NCBI GenBank assembly: GCA_049614485.1
Contig: JBMZDR010000002.1
Span: forward strand, 124,001 to 188,000
Origin: GCA-2733415 sp049614485
Lineage (GTDB): Bacteria > Bacteroidota > Bacteroidia > Flavobacteriales > Flavobacteriaceae
DNA: 64,000 nucleotides
Reading direction: 5' to 3'
Part shown: in pieces, positions 1 to 9,181 of the stretch
Layout of the letters: the number at the start of each line of letters is the position of its first letter
How positions within the stretch are numbered: position 1 is the first letter of the stretch
Made by a program: the position numbers and the translations under genes
The notes under the pieces: model-generated
What the model was told of the DNA's origin: nothing
Seen by the model: only the letters and a program-made list of their open reading frames with translations
Database searches by the model: none

Positions 1-968
1 CAGGAAATAATTTAAAAAACGTCAGTATAGATATTCCTCTAGGAAAACTAGTTTGCGTTACAGGTGTTTCTGGTAGCGGAAAATCAACACTGATTAATGA
101 AACATTGTATCCTATATTAAACGCTCATTTTTTCAATGCTGTAAAAAAACCAATGCCTTATAAAAAGCTAAAAGGCTTGGAACATATTGATAAAGTTATT
201 GATATTAACCAAAGCCCTATTGGACGCACCCCACGTTCTAACCCGGCAACATATACCGGCGTATTTAGTGAAATAAGAAGTTTATTTACCAAAACAAATG
301 AAGCTGCCATTCGTGGTTATAAACCAGGGCGTTTCAGTTTCAATGTAAAAGGCGGGCGTTGTGAAACTTGTCAAGGCGGTGGTTTACGTGTTATAGAAAT
401 GAACTTTTTACCTGATGTTTATGTAGAATGTGAAACTTGCCAAGGCAAACGTTTTAACCGAGAAACACTAGAAATTAGATACAAAGGGAAAACAATTTCT
501 GATGTGTTAAACATGACCATTAATGAGAGTGTTGATTTCTTTGAGAATATTCCAAAAATATACAGAAAATTAAAAACTATTAAAGATGTTGGCTTAGGCT
601 ACATCACTCTAGGACAACAAAGCACAACACTCTCTGGAGGAGAGGCCCAGCGCGTAAAGTTAGCTACAGAACTATCAAAAAGAGATACCGGAAAAACATT
701 CTATATCTTAGATGAACCAACAACCGGACTCCATTTTGAAGACATTAGAGTTTTAATGGATGTCATTAATAAATTAGTAGACAAAGGAAATTCTGTTTTA
801 ATTATTGAACATAATTTAGATGTCATAAAACTTGCCGATTATATAATTGATGTAGGGCCAGAAGGCGGAAAAAATGGAGGAACAATATTAGCAAAAGGAA
901 CACCTCAAGATATCGTTAAAGTTAAAAAAAGTCATACAGCCAAATACCTAAAGAAAGAACTACACTAG
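1..968 (+). CDS. uvrA: Excinuclease ABC subunit UvrA, C-terminal part (5' end outside window)
   Basis: UvrA is the damage-sensing ATPase of nucleotide excision repair and hands lesions to UvrB. The reading frame is open from base 3, so this is the 3' third of a gene that begins outside the window; a TTG at 105 is only an internal codon. Visible in order: the Walker A of the second ABC domain (GVSGSGKST, bases 63-89), the C-terminal zinc finger with two CETCQG knuckles (about 359-445), the ABC signature LSGGEAQRVKLA (about 630-665), Walker B (ILDEPTTGLH, about 706-735) and the H-loop (IIEHN). The order and residues match canonical UvrA, so the copy looks functional. It ends with LKKELH and is followed by an 85-base gap before the next gene. 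Confidence 0.97.
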   Translation, partial: GNNLKNVSIDIPLGKLVCVTGVSGSGKSTLINETLYPILNAHFFNAVKKPMPYKKLKGLEHIDKVIDINQSPIGRTPRSNPATYTGVFSEIRSLFTKTNEAAIRGYKPGRFSFNVKGGRCETCQGGGLRVIEMNFLPDVYVECETCQGKRFNRETLEIRYKGKTISDVLNMTINESVDFFENIPKIYRKLKTIKDVGLGYITLGQQSTTLSGGEAQRVKLATELSKRDTGKTFYILDEPTTGLHFEDIRVLMDVINKLVDKGNSVLIIEHNLDVIKLADYIIDVGPEGGKNGGTILAKGTPQDIVKVKKSHTAKYLKKELH

Positions 969-1009
969 TTTTTGAGCATTAAACATTAGGAAAAGTTATA
1001 AAAAAGACT

Positions 1010-1017
1010 ACTTTTGA
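1010..1017 (+). promoter_or_regulatory. Bacteroidota -7 promoter box (TACTTTTG)
   Basis: TACTTTTG fits the TAnnTTTG consensus of the main sigma factor in Bacteroidota. It lies 36 bases upstream of the ATG at 1054 and predicts a leader of about 30 bases for the LOG-family gene. No convincing -33 TTG is seen at 19-21 bases. Confidence 0.5.
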
Positions 1018-1053
1018 TAGGTTTGAAAACTACTAATCAGTAAAAAACTTAAT

Positions 1054-1743
1054 ATGGGAAAAATGCAATTGAATAGAACGTGGAATGAAGTGAGAACTAA
1101 TGATTCTTGGGCTATTTTTAAAATAATGAGTGAATTCGTAAATGGATTCGAAAAAATGAGTAAAATAGGACCTTGTGTTTCTATCTTTGGTTCTGCAAGA
1201 ACACAACCTGGTGAAAAATATTATGAATTAGCGGTTGAGGTTGCAAATACTATTGTTGATCATGGGTATGGTGTTATTACAGGAGGTGGACCAGGAATTA
1301 TGGAGGCCGGTAATAAAGGGGCACATATTGGTGGAGGTACTTCTGTAGGTTTAAATATTGAATTGCCATTTGAACAACATGATAATCCATATATTGATTC
1401 TGACAAATGTATAGACCACGATTACTTTTTTGTTAGAAAAGTAATGTTTGTAAAGTACTCGCAAGGGTTTGTTGTGATGCCTGGAGGCTTTGGAACTTTA
1501 GATGAACTTTTTGAAGCCATTACCTTAATTCAAACTAAAAAAATTGAAAAATTCCCTATTATATTGGTAGGAACTGAATATTGGTCTGGATTAATGGAAT
1601 GGGTGAAAAATGTCATGGTAGATGGTCATAAAACTGTTAGTCCAGAAGATTTAGACCTCATAAACATTGTTGATACCAAAGAAGACGTAATTGATATTCT
1701 TGATAGCTTCTATAAAAAATACGCTTTAAGTCCTAATTTCTAA
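1054..1743 (+). CDS. LOG family protein (TIGR00730, putative nucleoside-monophosphate phosphoribohydrolase)
   Basis: A 229-residue Rossmann-fold protein of the lysine-decarboxylase-like LOG family. The family signature is complete: GGGPGIMEA at residues 77-85 and PGGFGTLDE at 143-151, which bind phosphate and ribose and supply the catalytic glutamate. Characterised members hydrolyse cytokinin riboside monophosphates or other 5'-NMPs to the free base and ribose 5-phosphate; the physiological substrate in this organism cannot be read from sequence. It is cytosolic, with no signal peptide. It is a single-gene unit with its own -7 box and a strong hairpin terminator directly downstream. Confidence 0.9.
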   Translation: MGKMQLNRTWNEVRTNDSWAIFKIMSEFVNGFEKMSKIGPCVSIFGSARTQPGEKYYELAVEVANTIVDHGYGVITGGGPGIMEAGNKGAHIGGGTSVGLNIELPFEQHDNPYIDSDKCIDHDYFFVRKVMFVKYSQGFVVMPGGFGTLDELFEAITLIQTKKIEKFPIILVGTEYWSGLMEWVKNVMVDGHKTVSPEDLDLINIVDTKEDVIDILDSFYKKYALSPNF

Positions 1744-1756
1744 TTTATAGAATACT

Positions 1757-1797
1757 AAAAAAATGACACTTAAACATCTGATTGAGTGTCATTTTTC
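1757..1797 (+). terminator. Rho-independent terminator
   Basis: AAAAATGACACT (1759-1770) pairs perfectly with AGTGTCATTTTT (1785-1796) across a 14-base loop, just after the stop at 1743. The A-tract before and T-tract after fit an intrinsic terminator. Confidence 0.85.
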
Positions 1798-1804
1798 TAT
1801 TAAT

Positions 1805-1840
1805 ACCTACCCATAAACAACCGGTAGGTTATTTTTTATT
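1805..1840 (+). terminator. Second hairpin with a T-rich tail
   Basis: ACCTACC (1805-1811) pairs with GGTAGGT (1823-1829) around an 11-base loop and is followed by a run of T. It sits directly behind the first terminator and 60 bases before the next gene, so it may be a back-up terminator or part of the next leader. Confidence 0.4.
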
Positions 1841-1902
1841 AAAATATAAAGTTGATTTATCGGTTGTTTTTATGTAATTTAAGATTCCAATACACCCTGA
1901 TT

Positions 1903-4900
1903 ATGATTAAAAAAATTACTTTGTTTATACTGTTAATTTCAAGTTCTGTTTACGCTCAAAGTATTAGTGTTGACGACACCACTTACTCCGCAACAGATCT
2001 TGCTAATTTATTACTAAATGGCTCTTGTATTGACCCAACAAACATATCGTCTTCTTCAAGTCAATCAGTTGCCTATTTTAATCAAAACGGTTCTACCTTT
2101 CCTATTTCTGAAGGTATCATTATCAGAACAGGTAATACGAAAGATACAGAAGGTATTTACACAAACACCAATTTAAGCAGTCAAGACAACACGAATTCAG
2201 ACCCAGACCTGCAAACAATTAGTAATGATACTGGGCAAAGTCTACCAATTACTGATACAGCGTTTTTACAATTTGATTTCACCCCTATTTCTAGCGATTT
2301 TAACTTTAGTTTTGTTTTTGCTTCAAACGAATATGGGCAATACCAGTGTGGGTTTAGTGATGTTTTTGCTTTCTTACTTACCGATACTGTAACTGGAATA
2401 ACCACTAACCTTGCAGTATTACCAGGCACAACAACACCTGTTAGTGTACTAACAATAAGAGATAATGCTTATAATTCTGGCTGTACATCAGAGAACGCAG
2501 GATTATTCTCTACGTATAATGTTGATAATCCATCTGCATCATCTTTAAACATGCGTGGTCACACAACAGTGATGAATGCAAACTCTACATTAATCCCAGA
2601 TAGATTATATAGAATTAGACTCGTTATTGGAGACTACGGTAATCCTGATTATGATTCAGCGGTTTTTATTGACTCTGGAAATTTTATTACCCCTTTAGAT
2701 TTAGGACCAGATATTAACTTATGCTCAGGAAATAGTGTTGACTTTACAACAAACTTAGACGACACTGAATTCACTCATGCTTGGACTTTAGACGGCACAC
2801 CCCAAGCAGAAACTAGTAACACCCTTACAGCCACACTACCTGGAACCTATGTAGTGACTGCCACAAAAAACAATTGCGTTATTACAGATTCTGTAGTAAT
2901 TTCAGATTTAAGCATAAGCCCTCCAAACAACATTCCTTCATGTGATGATGGCTCAGGAAGTTTTTCATATGATTTAAGTAGCAATAATGAATCTGTAATT
3001 GGTATAGATGATACAATTTATGACATACATTATTTCTCAAATCAAGCTGACATCCCAAACAACCCTATTACCGCTCCGGATATTTCAAATTATATTAGTG
3101 CTGGTAATGAAACCATTTATATCAAAATCTACAACAGCCAAACAGACACATATTGTGATGCAGAACTACCATTTAATTTAACTGTAGACCAAGAAGTTAT
3201 AGCAACAGAACCTAATGATCTGCAATTATGTAACACCTCAGACCCTGTTAACACTGATTTAACAGATCTTGATGATGAAATATTAGGCACCCTAGACCCA
3301 CTAAACTACACTGTTACATATTACAACACGGTAACTGATGCTCAAAACAACCAAAACCAAATTAATCCTAATTTAAGCGTTTCTTTATCAAACTCACCAC
3401 AAACAGTATGGGCAGCAGTACATAGTAATAGCAATAGTAACTGCTTTGATGTTGTCTCTTTTGAAGTTATTATCAACCCACTGCCAGTAGTTGCTACTCA
3501 TGATAATGTCTTGGAATGTACAAGCTACATACTCCCTACAATTGATGATGTAGATGGTGACGGCATACCAGATGGTGATTATTACGATGCAACTGGTGGC
3601 CCTAACGGAACTGGAACCTTATTAAACGCTGGAGATGTAATTCCTGACGGTGGCACCTATTATATTTATAACGGACCAGACGCTAATGGTTGTTTTAATG
3701 AATCAAGCTTTACATTAACCTTTATTGATGAATATACAGTACAATTATTTCATTGCGGTGAATTTTCTGTACCTGTACTACCTCCAGGTGATTTCTATAC
3801 CGAAACCGATGGCCCTAATGGCACAGGAACGTTAATTGACCCTGCAACACTATTCACCTCATCAGATTTACCCTTAACTGTACATTACTATGCAGAAACC
3901 ATTGACCCAATAACTGGTGTGAGTTCAGTTTGTAGAAATGAATCGTTTGATATTACAATTTACGACTTACCTTTAGTTGATGAACTTGATGATATTATAA
4001 CTTGTGTTGATTACACCTTTGAACCTCTAACAAACGGAAATTATTTTTCTAATTCTGGAGGAACAGGTACCGCATATAGTTCAGGCAATACAATTACAAC
4101 CTCTGGTACCTATTATATATATAATGAAGAACCTCATAACCTTGGAACTTCAGATGAAATTACCTGTACTAACGAAAGTTCTTTTAACATCACTATCATT
4201 AACGCTCCCGAGAATGTTGATGAATGTGATTCTTACACATTGCCAGTCTTGGAAAATGGTAGTTACTTTAATAACCCAAATGGAAGTGGAACAGAAATAC
4301 CATCTGGAACAGAATATATATATGATGCTGCCTCACCAGTCAACAACACCTATAATATTTACGTATATACAGAAACAACACCTACTGTTCCTCCAACTGC
4401 TAATTGTACAAACAATTATATGTTTACACTCACATTATATCCTACTCCAGAAGTAGACGAATTAGGTGATGTAAACAATGAAATTTTAAGATGTGAAGAT
4501 GTAGGCTATACACTAAACCCTTTAAATAACGGAAGTTATTATGACGGACCTGGCGGACCAACAATGGCTACTCAAGTACCAGAAGGAACCGTAATTAACT
4601 CCGTAGGACTTCATACTTATTATATTTATAATGAAGTAAATGGATGTCCGGCTGAATCAAGTTTTACAGTGGAAATTAGAGAATTACCATTAGTAGATAA
4701 CTTTACAGATGTATTTGTATGTGAACCATATCAATTACCAGCATTAACCAATGGTGAATACTATACATTACCAGGAGGTTTAAACGACCCCAATTTACCT
4801 GTGCTAGAAGCAGGTAGTAGTATCGATACCACGCAAACCATATACATTTATAATAATTGGGATGATATTAACTCCTGTAACAACGAAACCGTGTTTACTG

Positions 4901-6126
4901 TCTTTATGGATGGTGTTGGCAGTTTTGACGATGTAACTGCATGTGACAACTACACTTTACAACCCCTAAACATTGGCAAATACTACAGTGCTTCTGGCGC
5001 AAATGACGCCGATGAAATTACAAACTTTAATTACACATTTAATCCTGATCCATTAGCAACTAACATTTATACCATTTTTGTAGCTAATGGCGATAGATTT
5101 ATCTGTGAAACATCTTTCACACTTACCATATCTGAAACACCAACATTACCAAGCTTTCAAAACCAAATTGTCTGCGGGAATTATCTGTTACCTGATTTAG
5201 ATAACAGTACTTATGATGTTAATTATTACAGTTCTCCTGGTGGCGTAGATTTAATTACTAATCTAGATCTAACTTCCTCAGGAACACATACAATTTATGT
5301 ATACGCAACAGCATTCGGAAATACTAATTGTTTTGACGAAGCTTCTTTTGAAGTGACAATTCATCCTTTATTAGACTTAGAAATTGAAAGCGGTATCATT
5401 TGTGTTGCCCCAGAAACAGGAGAAACTTTACAATCTGTGGTTCTAGAATCAAACTTAAACCCAAGTGCCTATACCATAGAATGGTATCTCGCAGGAAACC
5501 TTGTTGGAACCGGTGTTAATTATACTGCAGATTTAGCAGGAACATACACCGTGGCAACTACATTAATAAACCCTGTTACTCCGCCTCAACCTGGTGATTG
5601 TAATTACGATACTACTGAAGTTGAAGTTACTGCATCTAGCGCAGCAATAGCGACATATACTGTTACCGAAGATTTTGCTGACAATGCCATAATAACAGTA
5701 AATATAATAGGCGGATTAGGGCAATACCAATATCAATTGGATAACGGCCCATTTCAAAATAGCAATATATTTGAAAATGTAATTTCTGGCGATCATAGCA
5801 TCACCATAATTGACACCTTAGCAGGCTGTAACGTATTAGTTTTAAACGTAACCGTTATAAAATACCCAAAATTCTTTACTCCAAATGGTGATGGATATAA
5901 TGACACATGGAACATTAGAGATTTATCAGATCAACCAAATGCTGAAATTAGAATTTTTGATAGATTTGGAAAATTTATAACTCAATTTTCTCCAGCTGAT
6001 CAAGGTTGGGACGGCACATATAATAACCGAAAACTATTCGCTTCTGATTACTGGTTTACAATCACTTACAAAGGAAGACAAAATGAAGATAAAAAATTTA
6101 AAGCGCACTTTTCATTAAAAAGATAA
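1903..6126 (+). CDS. Giant secreted protein with choice-of-anchor L domain and T9SS type B sorting domain
   Basis: A 1407-residue exported protein. I chose the ATG at 1903 because it starts a clean signal peptide (MIKKITLFILLISSSVYA, then Q); an upstream in-frame TTG at 1852 would put 17 odd residues before it. Residues about 20-265 look like the choice-of-anchor L domain. From about 525 to 1156 there are eight degenerate modules of about 80 residues with the pattern Cys...LP.L.NG.Y..PGG.GT....GTYYIYN...C.NE..F. The last 85 residues (from KYPKFFTPNGDGYNDTW) are the gliding-motility-associated C-terminal domain that directs T9SS type B secretion and surface attachment. It is probably an adhesin or surface filament; the ligand is unknown. 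Codon use resembles its neighbours. Confidence 0.9.
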   Translation: MIKKITLFILLISSSVYAQSISVDDTTYSATDLANLLLNGSCIDPTNISSSSSQSVAYFNQNGSTFPISEGIIIRTGNTKDTEGIYTNTNLSSQDNTNSDPDLQTISNDTGQSLPITDTAFLQFDFTPISSDFNFSFVFASNEYGQYQCGFSDVFAFLLTDTVTGITTNLAVLPGTTTPVSVLTIRDNAYNSGCTSENAGLFSTYNVDNPSASSLNMRGHTTVMNANSTLIPDRLYRIRLVIGDYGNPDYDSAVFIDSGNFITPLDLGPDINLCSGNSVDFTTNLDDTEFTHAWTLDGTPQAETSNTLTATLPGTYVVTATKNNCVITDSVVISDLSISPPNNIPSCDDGSGSFSYDLSSNNESVIGIDDTIYDIHYFSNQADIPNNPITAPDISNYISAGNETIYIKIYNSQTDTYCDAELPFNLTVDQEVIATEPNDLQLCNTSDPVNTDLTDLDDEILGTLDPLNYTVTYYNTVTDAQNNQNQINPNLSVSLSNSPQTVWAAVHSNSNSNCFDVVSFEVIINPLPVVATHDNVLECTSYILPTIDDVDGDGIPDGDYYDATGGPNGTGTLLNAGDVIPDGGTYYIYNGPDANGCFNESSFTLTFIDEYTVQLFHCGEFSVPVLPPGDFYTETDGPNGTGTLIDPATLFTSSDLPLTVHYYAETIDPITGVSSVCRNESFDITIYDLPLVDELDDIITCVDYTFEPLTNGNYFSNSGGTGTAYSSGNTITTSGTYYIYNEEPHNLGTSDEITCTNESSFNITIINAPENVDECDSYTLPVLENGSYFNNPNGSGTEIPSGTEYIYDAASPVNNTYNIYVYTETTPTVPPTANCTNNYMFTLTLYPTPEVDELGDVNNEILRCEDVGYTLNPLNNGSYYDGPGGPTMATQVPEGTVINSVGLHTYYIYNEVNGCPAESSFTVEIRELPLVDNFTDVFVCEPYQLPALTNGEYYTLPGGLNDPNLPVLEAGSSIDTTQTIYIYNNWDDINSCNNETVFTVFMDGVGSFDDVTACDNYTLQPLNIGKYYSASGANDADEITNFNYTFNPDPLATNIYTIFVANGDRFICETSFTLTISETPTLPSFQNQIVCGNYLLPDLDNSTYDVNYYSSPGGVDLITNLDLTSSGTHTIYVYATAFGNTNCFDEASFEVTIHPLLDLEIESGIICVAPETGETLQSVVLESNLNPSAYTIEWYLAGNLVGTGVNYTADLAGTYTVATTLINPVTPPQPGDCNYDTTEVEVTASSAAIATYTVTEDFADNAIITVNIIGGLGQYQYQLDNGPFQNSNIFENVISGDHSITIIDTLAGCNVLVLNVTVIKYPKFFTPNGDGYNDTWNIRDLSDQPNAEIRIFDRFGKFITQFSPADQGWDGTYNNRKLFASDYWFTITYKGRQNEDKKFKAHFSLKR
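3477..5370 (+). repeat. Eight degenerate tandem protein modules (about 240 bp each)
   Basis: Inside the giant T9SS protein, eight units start at or near a conserved Cys followed by Y-x-LP-x-L, then an NG-x-YY turn, a Gly-rich PGGxGT stretch and a YIYN strand, ending with C-x-NE-x-xF. Unit starts fall near 3480, 3735, 3975, 4200, 4450, 4680, 4905 and 5145. DNA identity between units is low, so this is old duplication rather than a recent slippage array. Confidence 0.7.
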
Positions 6127-6205
6127 TCAATAGCTACGAAATCATTATAATTTAATCCTTATTCAGTATCTTTCAGCAAAATCTACATTAAATTCAAGTA
6201 TAGAA

Positions 6206-9013
6206 TTGAAGCATTTATTTTATTTTATTATTTATAGTTTTTGTTGTTTTAACATTTCAGTTAATGCGCAAAATAATATTACTGTTGCTGCTGTATTTAA
6301 CCCGGATAAAAAAGAAATTGCAATTTCTCAAAGCATCAGCATTACTAACACTACATCTAAAGTTTTAGACAGTATTTATTTATATGACTGGAACAACTCT
6401 TACTCATCTAGAAATACAGAATTAGCAAATAGATTTGCAGAAGAATACAGTACCAAATTACATTTTTCAAATGATGACGACAAAGGATTTACCAACATCA
6501 GGCACATAAAATCTAACGGTAAAGAACTAATTTACAACAGATTAAAACCAGACATTATTGCTATTGCTGTTAATAAGAAAATACAACCTAACGACAGCAT
6601 CACACTGCAATTAAATTACACGCTAAAATTACCTTCTGATAAATTTACACGGTTCGGTATAACCTCTAAAAAAAATGTAAAACTTAAAGAATGGTTTATT
6701 ATACCTGCCAAATTAACAACTGATTGGGTATATTATAGTAATAAAGACCTTGATGATTTATACTTTCCTAATAGCGATATCAATCTAACAATTACGACAC
6801 CATTAACACATAACATCATTAGTGATTTTGATTTAGTATCTACAAAAAAAACAGACAGCACTCATGTTGCTGAATTTTTCGGGAAAAACAGAATTAATTC
6901 TGAAACTCATTTTACAGTTAATCATAATTTTAGTGAACTGGGTACTGAAAAGTTCACCTACGTCTCAAATATTGATGATGAAGGTATTGGACTAGGATTA
7001 AAAGCAATGATTCATGATAAAATCGCCTTCTTTTTAAATGATAATTTAGGCAGGTATCCTCATAATAAAATACTGCTTTCAAGTGCTTCATATAAAAAAA
7101 ATCCGGTGTACGGTCTAAATCAACTACCTAGTTTTATTAGACCATTTCCTGATGGCTTTCAATATGAAATAAAAATTTTAAAGGCAACCATATCAAAATA
7201 TATTAAAAACACTATTAACACAAATCCGCGACAGGATTATTGGTTAAATGATGCTTTAGAAAGTTATTTAATGATTAAATATGTAGATGATAATTATCCT
7301 AATATGAAAATTCTAGGTTCTTTATCAAACATTTGGGGGTTACGCTCTTTTGAACTTGCAAAAAAAGAATTTAATGATCAATATTATTATTTCAGTTTAT
7401 ATACCGCAAGAAAAAATTTAGATCAAAAACTAAACAGCCCTAAAGATGCCTTACTAAAATACAATGTCAATATTTCAAATAAAAATAAAGCAGGTGTTGG
7501 GTTACTTTATTTAGAAGATTACTTAGGAGCAGAATTAGTAAGTTCAGCAATAAAAGAATATTATAACACTCTTAATTTAAAAACTTCTGAAGCTTCAAGT
7601 TTTATTAATTACTTGCAAACAAAAACAGATAAAGACATCAGTTGGTTTTTAAAATATTATGTCAATTCAAATTATAAAATTGACTATGTAATTAATGACA
7701 TAACAGAAAAAGGCAGCAAACTATCTGTACAATTAAAGAACAAAGAAACTACAGCAACACCTATTTCTTTATACCAATTAAACGACGGGAAAATTATTAG
7801 TAAACATTATATTGAAGGATTTACTGATGTAAAAACTATTGAAATACCCAACAACAAGCCCGATAGACTTATAGTTAATTATGAAGGCATTGTACCAGAG
7901 TACAACCTCCGTAATAACACAAAAACAATTAAACCTCATCTATTTAATAAGCCCCTAAAATTTACTTTTGTAAAAGACGCAGAAGCCTCTAATTTCAATC
8001 AAGTATTCTATGTTCCTGAACTTGGTTACAATTTATACGATGGTTTTTCTCCAGGTATTACCCTGACAAATAAAACATTATTAAACAAAGCGTTTACATA
8101 TAAAATTAAACCCATGTATGGGTTAAATAGCAAAAAAATTGTAGGTAGCTTATCTAGTAAGTACACTAAGTTTTATAAAAACAAAAATTTATTTAGTGCC
8201 ACATACGGAATATCCTATCAGCAGTACCATTACGAGCAAAATTTAAAATATCAAAAATTTAATCCTTTCATAGTCTTAACCTTTAGAAATAAGACTGATT
8301 TAAGAGACAATTCTAATAAATATATTCTTGCTAGAAACATTGCCGTTGAGAAAGAAAAAAATACTCTTATTATTGATGATACACCAAACTACAATGTCTT
8401 TAACCTTAAATTTGGGAGTTCAGACAGAAATTTAATTCATTTCAATGCCTTTAACACAGATGTTCAATTTTCAAAAAAGTTTGGAAAAGTATCTGCAAGT
8501 TATGAGTATCGAAAAATATTTTCAAATAACAGACAGGTTAACTTTAGAGCATTTGCTGGTGCATTTCTATACAATAAAACAAACTCTAACTTCTTTAGCT
8601 TTGCACTAGACAGACCAAGTGATTATCTGTTTGATTATAATTATTACGGAAGATCAGAAAGCACAGGTATTTATAGTCAACAAATTATTATTGCAGATGG
8701 AGGCTTTAAATCAAAACTAACAAACCCATTTGCAAATGAGTGGATGATGACGGTTAATACAGGAACTACCATATGGAAATACATTATGGCATATGGTGAT
8801 GCGGGTATGCTTCAAAATAACGGAAACACCAAATTTGTTTATGATTCTGGCGTACATATTAACTTAGTACCAGACTATTTTGAACTGTATTTTCCCGTGC
8901 ATTCTAATCTAGGGTGGGAAATTAGCCAACCACACTACACTGATAAGATTCGTTTTAAAATAACACTTACCCCAAAAATATTAATTGGTTTATTTACACG
9001 AAAATGGCTCTAA
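6206..9013 (+). CDS. Secreted M1-aminopeptidase-like pseudoenzyme with predicted C-terminal beta-barrel
   Basis: A 935-residue exported protein. The start is a TTG at 6206, chosen because it begins a signal peptide (MKHLFYFIIYSFCC...VNA) and no in-frame ATG lies just upstream. Residues about 22-240 resemble the N-terminal beta domain of M1 aminopeptidases, and about 250-520 the gluzincin domain, with the landmark WLNDALESYLMIKYV. The zinc motif HEXXH-X18-E is replaced at identical spacing by K326-A-T-I-S330, 18 residues, D349, and the GAMEN-like substrate loop is absent, so hydrolysis is unlikely. Residues about 600-935 are strand-rich with alternating aromatics and end in FTRKWL, which suggests an outer-membrane barrel. 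It lies 79 bases behind the T9SS protein on the same strand. Confidence 0.75.
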   Translation: MKHLFYFIIYSFCCFNISVNAQNNITVAAVFNPDKKEIAISQSISITNTTSKVLDSIYLYDWNNSYSSRNTELANRFAEEYSTKLHFSNDDDKGFTNIRHIKSNGKELIYNRLKPDIIAIAVNKKIQPNDSITLQLNYTLKLPSDKFTRFGITSKKNVKLKEWFIIPAKLTTDWVYYSNKDLDDLYFPNSDINLTITTPLTHNIISDFDLVSTKKTDSTHVAEFFGKNRINSETHFTVNHNFSELGTEKFTYVSNIDDEGIGLGLKAMIHDKIAFFLNDNLGRYPHNKILLSSASYKKNPVYGLNQLPSFIRPFPDGFQYEIKILKATISKYIKNTINTNPRQDYWLNDALESYLMIKYVDDNYPNMKILGSLSNIWGLRSFELAKKEFNDQYYYFSLYTARKNLDQKLNSPKDALLKYNVNISNKNKAGVGLLYLEDYLGAELVSSAIKEYYNTLNLKTSEASSFINYLQTKTDKDISWFLKYYVNSNYKIDYVINDITEKGSKLSVQLKNKETTATPISLYQLNDGKIISKHYIEGFTDVKTIEIPNNKPDRLIVNYEGIVPEYNLRNNTKTIKPHLFNKPLKFTFVKDAEASNFNQVFYVPELGYNLYDGFSPGITLTNKTLLNKAFTYKIKPMYGLNSKKIVGSLSSKYTKFYKNKNLFSATYGISYQQYHYEQNLKYQKFNPFIVLTFRNKTDLRDNSNKYILARNIAVEKEKNTLIIDDTPNYNVFNLKFGSSDRNLIHFNAFNTDVQFSKKFGKVSASYEYRKIFSNNRQVNFRAFAGAFLYNKTNSNFFSFALDRPSDYLFDYNYYGRSESTGIYSQQIIIADGGFKSKLTNPFANEWMMTVNTGTTIWKYIMAYGDAGMLQNNGNTKFVYDSGVHINLVPDYFELYFPVHSNLGWEISQPHYTDKIRFKITLTPKILIGLFTRKWL

Positions 9014-9124
9014 GCTATTGAACAATCTACAAGCCAGAATCACAAAAACGTCATTTATTTAAACTATTCTCAATAGAACGGCTGTATTTTTGATAATAAT
9101 TCAAAATATTAAAGTCAAACGCTA

Positions 9125-9155
9125 TTGCAAAAAACTTAACTTTTTAGTACTTTTG
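9125..9155 (+). promoter_or_regulatory. Promoter of the E1 gene (TTG-N20-TACTTTTG)
   Basis: The -33 TTG at 9125-9127 and the -7 TACTTTTG at 9148-9155 are 20 bases apart, the canonical Bacteroidota arrangement. The predicted transcript starts near 9161, giving a leader of about 20 bases to the ATG at 9182. Confidence 0.75.
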
Positions 9156-9181
9156 TAAATCACGGTAATTCACGTAAAATT

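Noticed and set aside
3477..5370. Tandem DNA repeat or CRISPR-like array
   Set aside because: Periodicity of about 240 bp is at the protein level only; there are no short identical repeats with spacers.
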